In this document: positions 23,151 through 32,758 of the stretch, piece by piece
Position numbering within the stretch: the stretch's first letter is position 1
Layout of the letters: every line of letters begins with the position of its first letter
Assembly: GCF_003054055.1 (NCBI RefSeq)
Contig: NZ_QBKI01000015.1
Span: 1 to 64,000, forward strand
From: Pontibacter mucosus
Lineage (GTDB): Bacteria; Bacteroidota; Bacteroidia; Cytophagales; Hymenobacteraceae
Reading direction: 5' to 3'
DNA: 64,000 nt
Program-made: the position numbers and the translations under genes
The notes under the pieces: model-generated
Told to the model about the DNA's origin: nothing
Databases searched by the model: none
The model's input: the letters and a program-made list of their open reading frames with translations, nothing else

Positions 23151-26100
23151 TTAGTTTCCATTTTCCTCCAGCCACTTTCTGGCATTCACGAAAGCCTCCA
23201 TCCAAGGCGACACTTCATCGTAGCGGCCTTTCGGGTAATGCGCCCACTGCCACTGCAGGAGCGAGCGCTCGATGTGCGGCATCATCACCAGGTGGCGTCC
23301 TGTTTCGTCGCAGATCATGGCGGTGTTGTAGTCCGAACCATTTGGGCAGGCAGGATAGGTATCGTAGGCGTACTTAGACACGATCTGGTACTTATCCTCG
23401 GTGTGTGGCAGGCTAAAACGGCCTTCCCCGTGCGATACCCAAACACCCAGTGTACTTCCTGCCAGGCTGGAAAGCATCACGGATTTGTTTTCCTGAATCG
23501 TCAGCGAGGTAAAGATACTTTCGTGTTTCTGGCTGGTGTTATGCAGCATTTGTGCCTTTTGCTCATGGCCCATGGTAATGAAACCTAGCTCCACGAACAG
23601 CTGACAGCCGTTGCAAATACCTACCGAAAGCGTGTCTTCCCGGTTAAAGAAGTTCTCAATGGCTGTTTTGGCTTTCTCGTTGTACATAAAGGCACCGGCC
23701 CATCCTTTGGCCGAACCAAGTACGTCGGAGTTAGAGAAACCGCCCACTGCACCGATGAAGCGAATGTCTTCCAGCGTTTCTCTTCCGGAAATCAGGTCCG
23801 TCATGTGCACGTCCTTCACGTCGAAGCCAGCCAAGTACATGGCGTTCGCCATCTCGCGCTCGGAGTTACTTCCTTTCTCACGGATGATGGCTGCCTTTAT
23901 TCTTGGCTTAGAAGGATCTAAAACAGGCTTCTTGCCGTCGAAGCTAGCCGGGAATTTATACTTCAGTTCGTGCTTCTTATAATTGTCGAAACGCTCTTTG
24001 GCACTTACCGGTCCGCTTTGCTTGATGTCCAGCAGGTACGAAGTCTTAAACCAGGTATCACGCAGCTGAGCAATATCGAAGCTGTAAGCATCCACACCGT
24101 TTTTCAGCTCCAGGGTGGCAGCGTTTGTGCTTGTGCCTATCTTGTGGAAAGGAACGCCATTCGCATTCAAGGTAACCTCTACGTCTGCCGAGGCCTGGAA
24201 TACCACGCCAATATTTTCAGCGAACAGTACTTTCACGCTGTCCTCCTCGCCCAGTGAAGTCAGATCGATGGTAGCACCTAGGTTATTGTCGGCAAAGCAC
24301 ATTTCCAGCAGGGTGGTTATCAAGCCGCCGCTGCCAATATCGTGGCCTGCTGCTATTTTTCCTTCTTTGATCAAGCCTTGCAGCGTATCGAATGCCTTGC
24401 TGAACAGCTCGGCATCTGTAACATCCGGCGTTTCGTTGCCAATTTTGTTGACGATCTGCGCAAAAGAAGATCCGCCTAATTTATAGGCATCGTTGGATAG
24501 GTTGATGTAGTAAATGTTGCCACCGTCGCGCTGCAGCACCGGCTCCACCACCTGCCGCACGTTGCTGCAGTTTCCTGCCGCAGAAATAATCACGGTACCC
24601 GGTGCGATAACCTCCTCGTCCTTATACTTCTGCTTCATCGAAAGCGAGTCTTTGCCGGTCGGGATGTTAATGCCCAGGGCAATGGCAAAGTCCGAACAGG
24701 CTTCCACCGCCTGGTATAGACGGGCGTCTTCTCCCTCGTTCTTGGAGGCCCACATCCAGTTGGCAGAAAGCGACACGCTCTTCAGGCCATCCTTAAGCGG
24801 AGCCCACACGATGTTAGACAGAGACTCGCCAATAGCGTTGCGGCTACCAGCGGCCGGATTAATCAGCGCTGAAATAGGGGAGTGGCCAATAGAGGTTGCG
24901 ATGCCCTCTTTGCCCTGGAAGTCCAGCGCCATCACACCGCAGTTGTTGAGCGGCAATTGCAGCGGGCCAGCGCACTGCTGCTTGGCCACACGGCCACCCA
25001 CGCAGCGGTCTACTTTATTGGTGAGCCAATCTTTACAGGCCACGGCCTCCAGTTGCAGCACCTGCTCTAAGTAGGTATGCAGCTGGTCTTTATCGTAAGT
25101 TACAGGCTGGTACGTTCTTTCAATTGTCTGGTCGGTCATCACCATTTTGGGCGAACTGCCGAACATGTCGCTTAGCTCCAGGTCCATCGGCTTTTCGCCG
25201 GTAGAGGCTGATTCGAAGGTAAAGCGGTGGTCTCCGGTAACCTCACCCACCGTGTACATAGGGGCGCGCTCGCGTTCCGCTATCTTTTGCAGGGTGGCAA
25301 TGTCTTTTTCGCCTATTACCAGGCCCATGCGTTCCTGCGACTCGTTTCCAATGATTTCTTTGGCAGAAAGGGTAGGGTCGCCGACAGGCAGTTTGTCAAG
25401 ATCTATTTTACCACCGGTTTCTTCCACCAGTTCAGAAAGGCAGTTTAAGTGGCCGCCGGCGCCGTGGTCGTGGATGGAAACAATTGCGTTGTGCTCGCTC
25501 TCCACCATGCCACGGATAGCATTAGCAGCGCGTTTCTGCATCTCAGGGTTAGAGCGCTGGATGGCGTTCAGCTCAATACCGGTGCCGTGCTCGCCGGTGT
25601 CGGCTGAGGATACGGCAGCTCCGCCCATGCCGATGCGGTAGTTCTCACCACCCAGAATAACAATTTTATCGCCAGGTTTCGGATGCCCTTTTTGCGCCTG
25701 ACTCGCTTTGCCGTAGCCAATGCCACCGGCCAGCATGATCACTTTGTCGTAGCCTAGTTTCCTAGGGGCCTCCATCTCATCAGACTTCTCGTCGTGCTCG
25801 AACGTTAAAACAGAACCAGTGATAAGCGGCTGCCCGAACTTGTTTCCAAAATCCGTAGCACCGTTAGAGGCCTTTATCAGGATATCCATCGGGGTTTGGT
25901 AGAGCCACTCTCTTTCCTGCGTTGCCTTCTCCCAAGGGCGGTCCTTCTCCAGGCGCGAGAGAGCCGTCATGTAAACAGCTGTCCCGGCCAATGGAAGCGC
26001 TCCCTGGCCACCGGCCAGCCTGTCTCTAATCTCACCTCCGGAGCCAGTGGCGGCACCATTGAAGGGCTCTACTGTCGTCGGGAAGTTGTGTGTCTCTGCT

Positions 26101-26834
26101 TTGATAGAAATAACCGATTCAAATTCGCTTACCTGATAGAAGTCAGGCACATCGGCGCGCTTAGGGGCGAACTGCTGCACAACGGGTCCTTTCACAAATG
26201 CCACGTTGTCTTTGTAGGCAGAAACGATACCGTTCGGGTTTGCCTCCGATGTTTTGCGGATTAACTTGAAGAGCGAAGTGGGTTTCTCCACGCCGTCGAT
26301 GACAAACTTGCCATTAAAGATTTTGTGGCGGCAGTGCTCCGAGTTAACCTGTGAAAAACCGAATACTTCAGAGTCGGTTAGCGGTCTGCCCAATCTTTCA
26401 GAAAGCTTGTTCAGGTACTCCACTTCTTCCTCGCTGAGCGATAGTCCTTCCTGCTTGTTGTAGGTGGCAATATCCGTTACCGGCAGCACAGGCTCCGGCT
26501 CGATATGGATAGTATAGATATCCTGGTTCAGCCCCTTATACTTTTGGGAAAGCATCGGGTCGAAGTCCGTGAAATCTTCTTCTACAATTTTAAACTCCTC
26601 AATCCGGATGATTCCCTGAATGCCCATGTTCTGGGTGATTTCCACGGCATTGGTGCTCCAGGGGGTAATCATGGCGGCGCGCGGACCAACAAAATAACCG
26701 CTCAGGGCTGTTTCTTGCTTTAAGGTGGCGTTGCCAAAAAGCCATTCGAGTTTCGGAATGTCTGTAGAGCTCAGTTGCCCCTCAGATTGCAGGGCGTAAA
26801 CTGTGTTAGGCTGACTATAAAAGAAGTGAAGCAT
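23151..26834 (-). CDS. purL: Phosphoribosylformylglycinamidine synthase (large form)
   Basis: Purine biosynthesis enzyme of 1227 aa: FGAR + ATP + glutamine to FGAM. The large single-chain form is recognisable from its N-terminal domain, two AIRS-like synthetase domains (SVISIKAETHNFPTTVEPFNGAATG near residue 250; GKDSLSMKQKY later) and a C-terminal glutamine amidotransferase with nucleophile Cys in SVGICNGCQLFVELG and the closing His-x-Glu region (SHGEGRFSLP). Length is close to that of the proteobacterial enzyme. It stands alone, with a TAACTTAG box upstream. Only three AAGTATA motifs occur in 3.7 kb, fewer than in neighbouring genes. Confidence 0.97.
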   Translation of the reverse strand: MLHFFYSQPNTVYALQSEGQLSSTDIPKLEWLFGNATLKQETALSGYFVGPRAAMITPWSTNAVEITQNMGIQGIIRIEEFKIVEEDFTDFDPMLSQKYKGLNQDIYTIHIEPEPVLPVTDIATYNKQEGLSLSEEEVEYLNKLSERLGRPLTDSEVFGFSQVNSEHCRHKIFNGKFVIDGVEKPTSLFKLIRKTSEANPNGIVSAYKDNVAFVKGPVVQQFAPKRADVPDFYQVSEFESVISIKAETHNFPTTVEPFNGAATGSGGEIRDRLAGGQGALPLAGTAVYMTALSRLEKDRPWEKATQEREWLYQTPMDILIKASNGATDFGNKFGQPLITGSVLTFEHDEKSDEMEAPRKLGYDKVIMLAGGIGYGKASQAQKGHPKPGDKIVILGGENYRIGMGGAAVSSADTGEHGTGIELNAIQRSNPEMQKRAANAIRGMVESEHNAIVSIHDHGAGGHLNCLSELVEETGGKIDLDKLPVGDPTLSAKEIIGNESQERMGLVIGEKDIATLQKIAERERAPMYTVGEVTGDHRFTFESASTGEKPMDLELSDMFGSSPKMVMTDQTIERTYQPVTYDKDQLHTYLEQVLQLEAVACKDWLTNKVDRCVGGRVAKQQCAGPLQLPLNNCGVMALDFQGKEGIATSIGHSPISALINPAAGSRNAIGESLSNIVWAPLKDGLKSVSLSANWMWASKNEGEDARLYQAVEACSDFAIALGINIPTGKDSLSMKQKYKDEEVIAPGTVIISAAGNCSNVRQVVEPVLQRDGGNIYYINLSNDAYKLGGSSFAQIVNKIGNETPDVTDAELFSKAFDTLQGLIKEGKIAAGHDIGSGGLITTLLEMCFADNNLGATIDLTSLGEEDSVKVLFAENIGVVFQASADVEVTLNANGVPFHKIGTSTNAATLELKNGVDAYSFDIAQLRDTWFKTSYLLDIKQSGPVSAKERFDNYKKHELKYKFPASFDGKKPVLDPSKPRIKAAIIREKGSNSEREMANAMYLAGFDVKDVHMTDLISGRETLEDIRFIGAVGGFSNSDVLGSAKGWAGAFMYNEKAKTAIENFFNREDTLSVGICNGCQLFVELGFITMGHEQKAQMLHNTSQKHESIFTSLTIQENKSVMLSSLAGSTLGVWVSHGEGRFSLPHTEDKYQIVSKYAYDTYPACPNGSDYNTAMICDETGRHLVMMPHIERSLLQWQWAHYPKGRYDEVSPWMEAFVNARKWLEENGN

Positions 26835-27242
26835 GCTTATTTTGTTTCAAGGCACTAAGTTAGGTTTTAAATTTTAAAAATAGGAAAGGTGGCGAGCAGG
26901 AAAGGCATTTTTCGCATCCATTTCAGCATAAGCAGGAAAGCCGGATTGGCCAGACTATTTCTTATATCAACCTGAGAACACCGGATTTAATTCCGGAGAG
27001 GCGTTCCAGTAGGCGCTAAAATCTGCCGTTAGCACCTTGCTGGCGTTTTAGCTCCGGCAGTTAAAGTATAAAATACCGGCCAAGTCCCGAACCAGATAAA
27101 TAAGCCGCTCCGGTTTTACCTGAAGCTGTTTTTGTAGACCAGAGTCTGGAATTATTAAATCATTCCCTCAGAGCCAGGTTACTGTTTATGATTATTTATT
27201 GCGAAGAGAAGCTGCTTTAAACTAAATGTTGAATTTTATAAA
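26835..27242. other. Intergenic stretch with a purL promoter candidate
   Basis: No gene seen. On the minus strand TAACTTAG (26862-26855) is a near match to the -7 box and would start purL about 20 bases before its ATG. A short palindrome CCGGATTTAATTCCGG and a degenerate copy of the hairpin sequence found at 30303-30334 (around 27110-27140) are also present. Confidence 0.45.
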
Positions 27243-27264
27243 ACTTTCAATAAGTATTGAAAGT
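27243..27264. promoter_or_regulatory. Palindromic operator upstream of gbsR-type gene
   Basis: Arms ACTTTCAATA and TATTGAAAGT with a 2-base centre, no mismatch, 25 bases before the regulator ATG. The core TTTCAATA-N2-TATTGAAA recurs at 27816-27833. Confidence 0.75.
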
Positions 27265-27289
27265 ATAAAAAATAACACTACATTTGAGC

Positions 27290-27796
27290 ATGCAACTGGA
27301 AGAAGGAAAAGAGAAGTTCATACAGGCCTGGGGTACTTTGGGGTCGAGCTGGGGCATTAACCGCACCATGGCACAAGTGCATGCCCTGCTGCTGATTTCC
27401 CCGACCTCCCTGAGCACCGAAGATGTGATGCAGGAGCTGAGCGTGTCAAGGGGCAACGCGAACATGAACCTGCGCGCCCTGATGGATTGGGGGTTGATTA
27501 GCAAGGAGCTAAGGCCAGGGGAGCGGAAGGAGTATTTCGTTGCTGAGAAGGATATGTGGAAAGTTGCCAAACAGGTGATTCGGGAGCGCCGCAAACGTGA
27601 ACTAGAGCCGATGTTGCGCATACTGGAAGAACTGAAGCAGGTAGAGGGAAAGAAAGGGGATAGGGATGCAGAGGCATTTACGCAGGCCATCAACAACCTC
27701 CATGATTTGTCGACAAAGGCAGACAAGACGCTGAACACGATGCTTCGGGCAGATGAGCATTGGTTCCTGAGCTCTTTCATGAAATTGATGCGCTGA
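27290..27796 (+). CDS. GbsR/MarR-type transcription regulator
   Basis: Winged-helix regulator of 168 aa from ATG 27290 (MQLEEGKEKFIQAWGTLGSSWGINRTMAQVHALLLI), which matches the GbsR subgroup (HTH_27-like, N-terminal helix with WG). The recognition part is STEDVMQELSVSRGNANMNLRALMDWGLI, followed by a wing and a long C-terminal helix for dimer formation. Palindromes of identical core sequence lie before this gene and before the next one, so it probably represses or controls itself and the downstream DCC-DUF2071-SDR operon. The inducing signal is unknown. Confidence 0.88.
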   Translation: MQLEEGKEKFIQAWGTLGSSWGINRTMAQVHALLLISPTSLSTEDVMQELSVSRGNANMNLRALMDWGLISKELRPGERKEYFVAEKDMWKVAKQVIRERRKRELEPMLRILEELKQVEGKKGDRDAEAFTQAINNLHDLSTKADKTLNTMLRADEHWFLSSFMKLMR

Positions 27797-27815
27797 TATT
27801 TTTTTGCCTTATATG

Positions 27816-27833
27816 TTTCAATATTTATTGAAA
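27816..27833. promoter_or_regulatory. Second operator of the same type
   Basis: TTTCAATA-TT-TATTGAAA, a perfect palindrome, 26 bases before the DCC gene. Same 8+2+8 design as 27243-27264. Confidence 0.75.
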
Positions 27834-27859
27834 ATTCTATAAACTAAATCACTTGAGCA

Positions 27860-28696
27860 ATGGAAAACAAGTTGATTATCTACGACGGCAACTGCAAGGT
27901 ATGCGTGGGGCTTCGCGACATGATGCTGGCACTCGGTTTGGTGGAGCAAAAGGAGTGCATCGCTTACACAGCACTGGATGCGGAGCTAAAGCAGCAAGTG
28001 AGTGCGGAACGTTTCCGCAACGAAATGGCCCTAATCGACATCAGGGGAGGGGAGACCCTCTACGGTGCAGATGGAGTGTCCTTTGTTTTTGCAGATAAGA
28101 TTAAGCTGCTGCGTCCCTTATTTCGCTTCAAGCCCTTCTACCAGGTATTCCGGTTCCTTTACAAAACACTGGCTTTTAACCGCTATTTCATTGCCACGCC
28201 CAGGCAGCAAGCCATCGCCTGCGACTGCTATCCGGATTTAGCCGCGAAGTTCAGGGTCAGCTTTATTGCGATAGCCATTCTTATCTCCGTTTTCCTGACA
28301 GCGCTGTTTGGTGTCTCCGTACATGGGGCACTTGGTGTTGAACCTCTGGCCGGAGCCGTGCAACTGCTGCTTATTGCCGGCACGGGGTGGGTGGTGCAAA
28401 TTATACTAGCCGCACTTAGCCTGGAGCGGCAGCAGGCACTGGATTATGTGGGCCATCTGGGTACTATCATGGTGGCAGGGCTTCTGGTGCTTGTCCCTTC
28501 CATTATCTTATACTTTATAAGCGGAGTGCTCTTTTACTCCTTGCCTATACTTAGCGTGGTTTGCAGCAGCGGCCTGATGCTCTACATGCATTACCAACGG
28601 GTAGCGTACCTGGGTTTACATCAGCGGTGGACCCTGCAGTGGTTCCTGCTGCTTCAGGCAACAGCAGTGGGATGGTTATTATACTTCAACCTTTAA
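27860..28696 (+). CDS. DCC (DUF393) thiol-disulphide-like protein fused to membrane domain
   Basis: Protein of 278 aa. The N-terminal ~110 residues are a DCC domain with the signature YDGNCKVCVGLRDMM near residue 8, a CxxC pair of the thioredoxin-like kind, and ADGVSFVFADKIKLLRPLFRF further on. The C-terminal ~150 residues hold four or five membrane segments (FIAIAILISVFLTALFGV, GTIMVAGLLVLVPSIILYF and others). The fusion suggests a membrane-bound redox or lipid-related function. It is first in an operon with DUF2071 and SDR genes, behind a GbsR-type operator. Confidence 0.8.
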   Translation: MENKLIIYDGNCKVCVGLRDMMLALGLVEQKECIAYTALDAELKQQVSAERFRNEMALIDIRGGETLYGADGVSFVFADKIKLLRPLFRFKPFYQVFRFLYKTLAFNRYFIATPRQQAIACDCYPDLAAKFRVSFIAIAILISVFLTALFGVSVHGALGVEPLAGAVQLLLIAGTGWVVQIILAALSLERQQALDYVGHLGTIMVAGLLVLVPSIILYFISGVLFYSLPILSVVCSSGLMLYMHYQRVAYLGLHQRWTLQWFLLLQATAVGWLLYFNL

Positions 28697-28706
28697 TGCC
28701 GGTATC

Positions 28707-29393
28707 ATGGAAATGCTAAAGAAACTGCCCATCGAGTATGTCGGGGAACTACACCAGGTGCGGCTGATCAACTTCTCGGTTGAGAAGGAAGAGGTTTTGC
28801 CGTACCTGCCAAAAGGCCTGAAAACGCGCGACTTCCATGGTAGGGCCCTCATCTCTATGGTAAACGTGAAGTTGCGTAACATGCGGCCCGACTTTGTGCC
28901 GAAGCCACTTCATTTCAACTACCAGCACATCGGCTTCAGGCTTTTGGTTGATGATGCACCCTATAGCAACGGTGCGGCGAAGGGAATATACTTCATGCGC
29001 TCCTTCACCGATAAGGCGCTAATGGTGCAAGGAGGGAGCTTGCTCACGAACTATAGGTTAGAGAAAGCTAATATCAGAAATAAGGAAACCGACTTTGAGT
29101 TGAGGCAGGGAGAGAGCTACTTGACGTATACCCTCCGGGATGAGCCGCCGGCACAGGTAAATCAGGAACTACAGGAGATGGTGGGGGCGCTGGACAGGGC
29201 TTACTCCTATATTAACGGGGAACTGGTCAGGGTACAGATTATGCGCGAGCGCTGGCCAATAGAATGGGTAAGCTGCGAGGGCTTTAAGACCAACTACTTT
29301 AAGACAGCCCGTTTTGAAGGAGCCTTTCAGGTACGGGAGGTCATTCATTACCATTGGTTACCGCCTAAGCCAGTAGTGCCATGCGTATCGTAG
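28707..29393 (+). CDS. DUF2071 (YqjF-like) protein
   Basis: Cytoplasmic protein of 228 aa. The pattern VRLINFSVEKEEVLPYLPKGLKTRDFHGRALISMVNVKL near the start and GIYFMRSFTDKALMVQGGSLLTNYRL in the middle fit DUF2071, an acetoacetate-decarboxylase-like fold whose activity is unknown. The start ATG lies 8 bases after the DCC stop, and the stop overlaps the next start by 13 bases, so this is a tight operon. Confidence 0.8.
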   Translation: MEMLKKLPIEYVGELHQVRLINFSVEKEEVLPYLPKGLKTRDFHGRALISMVNVKLRNMRPDFVPKPLHFNYQHIGFRLLVDDAPYSNGAAKGIYFMRSFTDKALMVQGGSLLTNYRLEKANIRNKETDFELRQGESYLTYTLRDEPPAQVNQELQEMVGALDRAYSYINGELVRVQIMRERWPIEWVSCEGFKTNYFKTARFEGAFQVREVIHYHWLPPKPVVPCVS

Positions 29394-30325
29394 TGCTCGG
29401 AGCCAACGGCCAACTGGGTACCCCGGTGCTAAAGCGCCTGTTGCAGGACTATCCTCAGGCGCAGGTGGTAGGCTGTGTCAGATCTGAAATTATGGCATCA
29501 GTACCAGGCGGAAGCAACTATGCACAGCACCTGCTTCCCTTCAACCCCTTTACAGATGAGTGGGCCAGGCTAGGCAAGGTGGATGTGCTGATCAACTGCA
29601 TTGGCATCATCAAAGAGACTGCTGCACTTGATTTTGTGCAGGCGCACATTGGCTTAACCGAGCTGATGCTGCAGCATCGGGAGTTACTTGGAAACCCGAG
29701 GCTGATACAACTGTCCGCACTGGGCGCAGACCTTGGCAGCCCTTCCAGGTTTCTGAATACAAAGGCGCAGGCCGACGTGCTGCTGTTAAAGCATGACAAT
29801 GTGGTAGTGGTGCGGCCGTCTATTGTCTGTACCCCCAATACCATGCTGAGCAGGAAACTGCAGATGCTGAAAAAACTTTGCCGGCTGTCGTTTGGGGTAC
29901 TGCCTTTCCCTGATAGGTTACTCCATACAAAGCTGCAGCCCGTGATGGTAGAAGATCTGGCGGAGCTGATTTCCCTTCTATGCCTGCAAAGCCGCCATGC
30001 AGGTATCATTGAGGTGGGAGGGGCAAGTGTTTTTACTCTGCAGCAACTGTTGGTGATGGTGCCGGCCTGTAGTAAAGTTATACCTGTCCACCATACTTTT
30101 TTTGATGCCTTGCTACCATTGGTAATCACGCTTTTTCCGGCTTTACTGGATAAGGAGCAGCTACTGCTTCTTCAGCAGGATAACACAGCGGACAATAGTA
30201 TAAGTGAATGCGTATTGGGCAGGAGAATGGCAGACACAGCCATGTTTTGGAGGGAAGAGTTGGAGAAGGAAGAAAGGGTAAACCGAAAACACGTAAAACA
30301 AAAAAGCCGCTCCAGTTTTGGCTGA
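29381..30325 (+). CDS. NAD(P)-binding Rossmann protein (atypical SDR, complex I 39-kDa type)
   Basis: Protein of 314 aa with the nucleotide-binding loop VVLGANGQLGTPVLKRLL at residues 3-20 and NCIGIIKETAALDF near 70, the style of NAD(P)H-binding epimerase-like proteins related to the 39-kDa subunit of complex I. The usual SDR YxxxK is not obvious, so it may bind the nucleotide without turnover. It overlaps DUF2071 by 13 bases. The gene and its neighbours down to 31580 lack AAGTATA motifs. Confidence 0.78.
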   Translation: MRIVVLGANGQLGTPVLKRLLQDYPQAQVVGCVRSEIMASVPGGSNYAQHLLPFNPFTDEWARLGKVDVLINCIGIIKETAALDFVQAHIGLTELMLQHRELLGNPRLIQLSALGADLGSPSRFLNTKAQADVLLLKHDNVVVVRPSIVCTPNTMLSRKLQMLKKLCRLSFGVLPFPDRLLHTKLQPVMVEDLAELISLLCLQSRHAGIIEVGGASVFTLQQLLVMVPACSKVIPVHHTFFDALLPLVITLFPALLDKEQLLLLQQDNTADNSISECVLGRRMADTAMFWREELEKEERVNRKHVKQKSRSSFG

Positions 30326-30334
30326 AGCGGCTTT
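30303..30334 (+). terminator. Terminator of the GbsR operon
   Basis: Stem AAAGCCGCT / AGCGGCTTT with a 14-base loop. It overlaps the last bases of the SDR gene and ends at the 3' end of the convergent tRNA-Glu. Confidence 0.7.
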
Positions 30335-30408
30335 GGTAGCCCGTAGGGGAATCGAACCCCTGTTACCAGAATGAAAATCTGGCGTCCTAACCCCTAGACG
30401 AACGGGCC
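30334..30408 (-). tRNA. tRNA-Glu (anticodon TTC)
   Basis: The minus strand folds as a cloverleaf: acceptor GGCCCGT with ACGGGCT, anticodon stem CCAGA/TCTGG around loop TTTTCAT, T arm with GGTTCGATTCC, and encoded CCA (30336-30334). Anticodon TTC reads Glu codons. Confidence 0.96.
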
Positions 30409-30522
30409 GTTCTGTCTGATTGTGGTGCAAATATAGCCGGTGTTTTTGAATATGCAAAACCAAGCAGCAAATATTTTTGTCTTACAGGTGTAAGTTGTTA
30501 GATGTCAGGGTGGAAAAAAATG

Positions 30523-30554
30523 TTGGTTTTACACTATCCTAAATCGTAACTTAG
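30523..30554 (+). promoter_or_regulatory. Promoter of gap
   Basis: TTG (30523-30525), 21 bases, TAACTTAG (30547-30554), a one-base deviation from TAnnTTTG, 33 bases before the ATG. Confidence 0.6.
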
Positions 30555-30563
30555 CAGCATTAA

Positions 30564-31580
<1,017 letters not shown>

Positions 31581-31607
31581 GTATAACCTTTTTTAAAGTA
31601 TAGAAGG

Positions 31608-31637
31608 GGCTGCGCTGTTGAGGTGCAGCCTTTCTTT
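31608..31637 (+). terminator. Terminator of gap
   Basis: Stem GGCTGC / GCAGCC with an 11-base loop followed by TTTCTTT. Confidence 0.75.
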
Positions 31638-31822
31638 ATTTAATACAAACTATGCAGTTGCCTTGAAAGTATAATAATGATGAAGATCATGGTTTATATT
31701 AATTAAACGCTATACTTTTACAGGCAAGTATATATCTTACAGAAAGCGTGTCTGTTTCAGTAGCTGCTGCGCCGGATACCATACTTTACTGACGTTACAT
31801 CATCCATCTAAACCGCACAAAC

Positions 31823-32674
31823 ATGAGAAGGATTTTAGTACCAACTGATTTTTCGGAAGAAGCCCGCAACGCCTACGAGGTAGCTGTGTCGATTGCACGC
31901 CGTACCGGTGCTGCCATTAAACTGTTGCACGTAGTGGAGGCGCCTTACTACGGGCCGGGCTTTAGCGTAACCGGCGATGCCATGGTAGGCTCCAACGGCA
32001 TGGAACAGGTATACATGCTGCGCCTGCTGGAGCAAACAAAAGCCAGGATGAACGAGATGTTGAACAGTGTGCCGCGCGACGGGGTGGATGTGGTGGAGGA
32101 GGTAACGGTAGAGCGCCCAATCAACAAAATCAGAAATACTATAAAAGAGGATGCAGTGGATCTGGTGGTGATGGGATCAAAGGGCTCGAGCGGGCTGGAT
32201 GAGTTCCTGATCGGCTCGAACACCGAGAAAGTGGTGCGCACCGCCGAATGCCCCGTGCTGACCGTGAAGAACCGCATGGCAGACTTTAACCCGCGCGAGA
32301 TTGTGCTGGCCTCTGACTTCAGGCGCGAGATACGCGGCGCCATGGAGCAGTTTAAGCAGTTTCAGCAGCTGTTCGGTGCGCGCCTGCACCTGGTGTACAT
32401 CAACACGCCGGGCGCTTTTGAGTCGAGCTCTAACCTGCGCAGCAAGCTGCAGTACACCGCCGAGAAGTATGGCCTGGAGAACTATACCATCAATATCTAC
32501 AACGATGTGATGGAGGAGGATGGCATCCTGCATTTTGCCCACGACATCAGCGCCGACATGATCATGATGGCCACGCACGGCAGAACGGGCCTGTCGCACC
32601 TGCTCAGCGGAAGTATAGCCGAGGACCTGGTGAACCACACCCGCATACCGGTGCTGACCGTACAACTGAAGTAG
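31823..32674 (+). CDS. Universal stress protein with two UspA domains
   Basis: Cytoplasmic protein of 283 aa made of two UspA units. The first ends with GSKGSSGLDEFLIGSNTEK and TAECPVLTVK (ATP-binding pattern GxxGxxG-x9-G), the second with ATHGRTGLSHLLSGSIAED and IPVLTVQ. Each begins with a beta strand of the style RRILVPTDFSEEARNAYEVA. Such proteins bind ATP and help under stress or growth arrest. Monocistronic with its own terminator. Confidence 0.94.
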   Translation: MRRILVPTDFSEEARNAYEVAVSIARRTGAAIKLLHVVEAPYYGPGFSVTGDAMVGSNGMEQVYMLRLLEQTKARMNEMLNSVPRDGVDVVEEVTVERPINKIRNTIKEDAVDLVVMGSKGSSGLDEFLIGSNTEKVVRTAECPVLTVKNRMADFNPREIVLASDFRREIRGAMEQFKQFQQLFGARLHLVYINTPGAFESSSNLRSKLQYTAEKYGLENYTINIYNDVMEEDGILHFAHDISADMIMMATHGRTGLSHLLSGSIAEDLVNHTRIPVLTVQLK

Positions 32675-32695
32675 AAAGTATAAAACTATACGTAG

Positions 32696-32727
32696 AGCCT
32701 GATGCCTTCCCGCGTCAGGCTTTTTTT
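32696..32727 (+). terminator. Terminator of the UspA gene
   Basis: Stem AGCCTGA / TCAGGCT with a 12-base loop, followed by seven T. Confidence 0.9.
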
Positions 32728-32745
32728 ATTCCGGGCCGAATGAGG

Positions 32746-32753
32746 TAATTTTG
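32746..32753 (+). promoter_or_regulatory. -7 box almost at the lipid-kinase start
   Basis: TAATTTTG fits TAnnTTTG and ends 5 bases before the ATG at 32759. If used, the mRNA would have almost no leader. No TTG at the proper upstream distance is seen. Confidence 0.4.
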
Positions 32754-32758
32754 CCTAT

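Noticed and set aside
31790-31812. Fourth ECF promoter before the UspA gene
   Set aside because: CATCTAAA is present, but the position 15 bases upstream reads TACTTTAC, not TTGTAACG.
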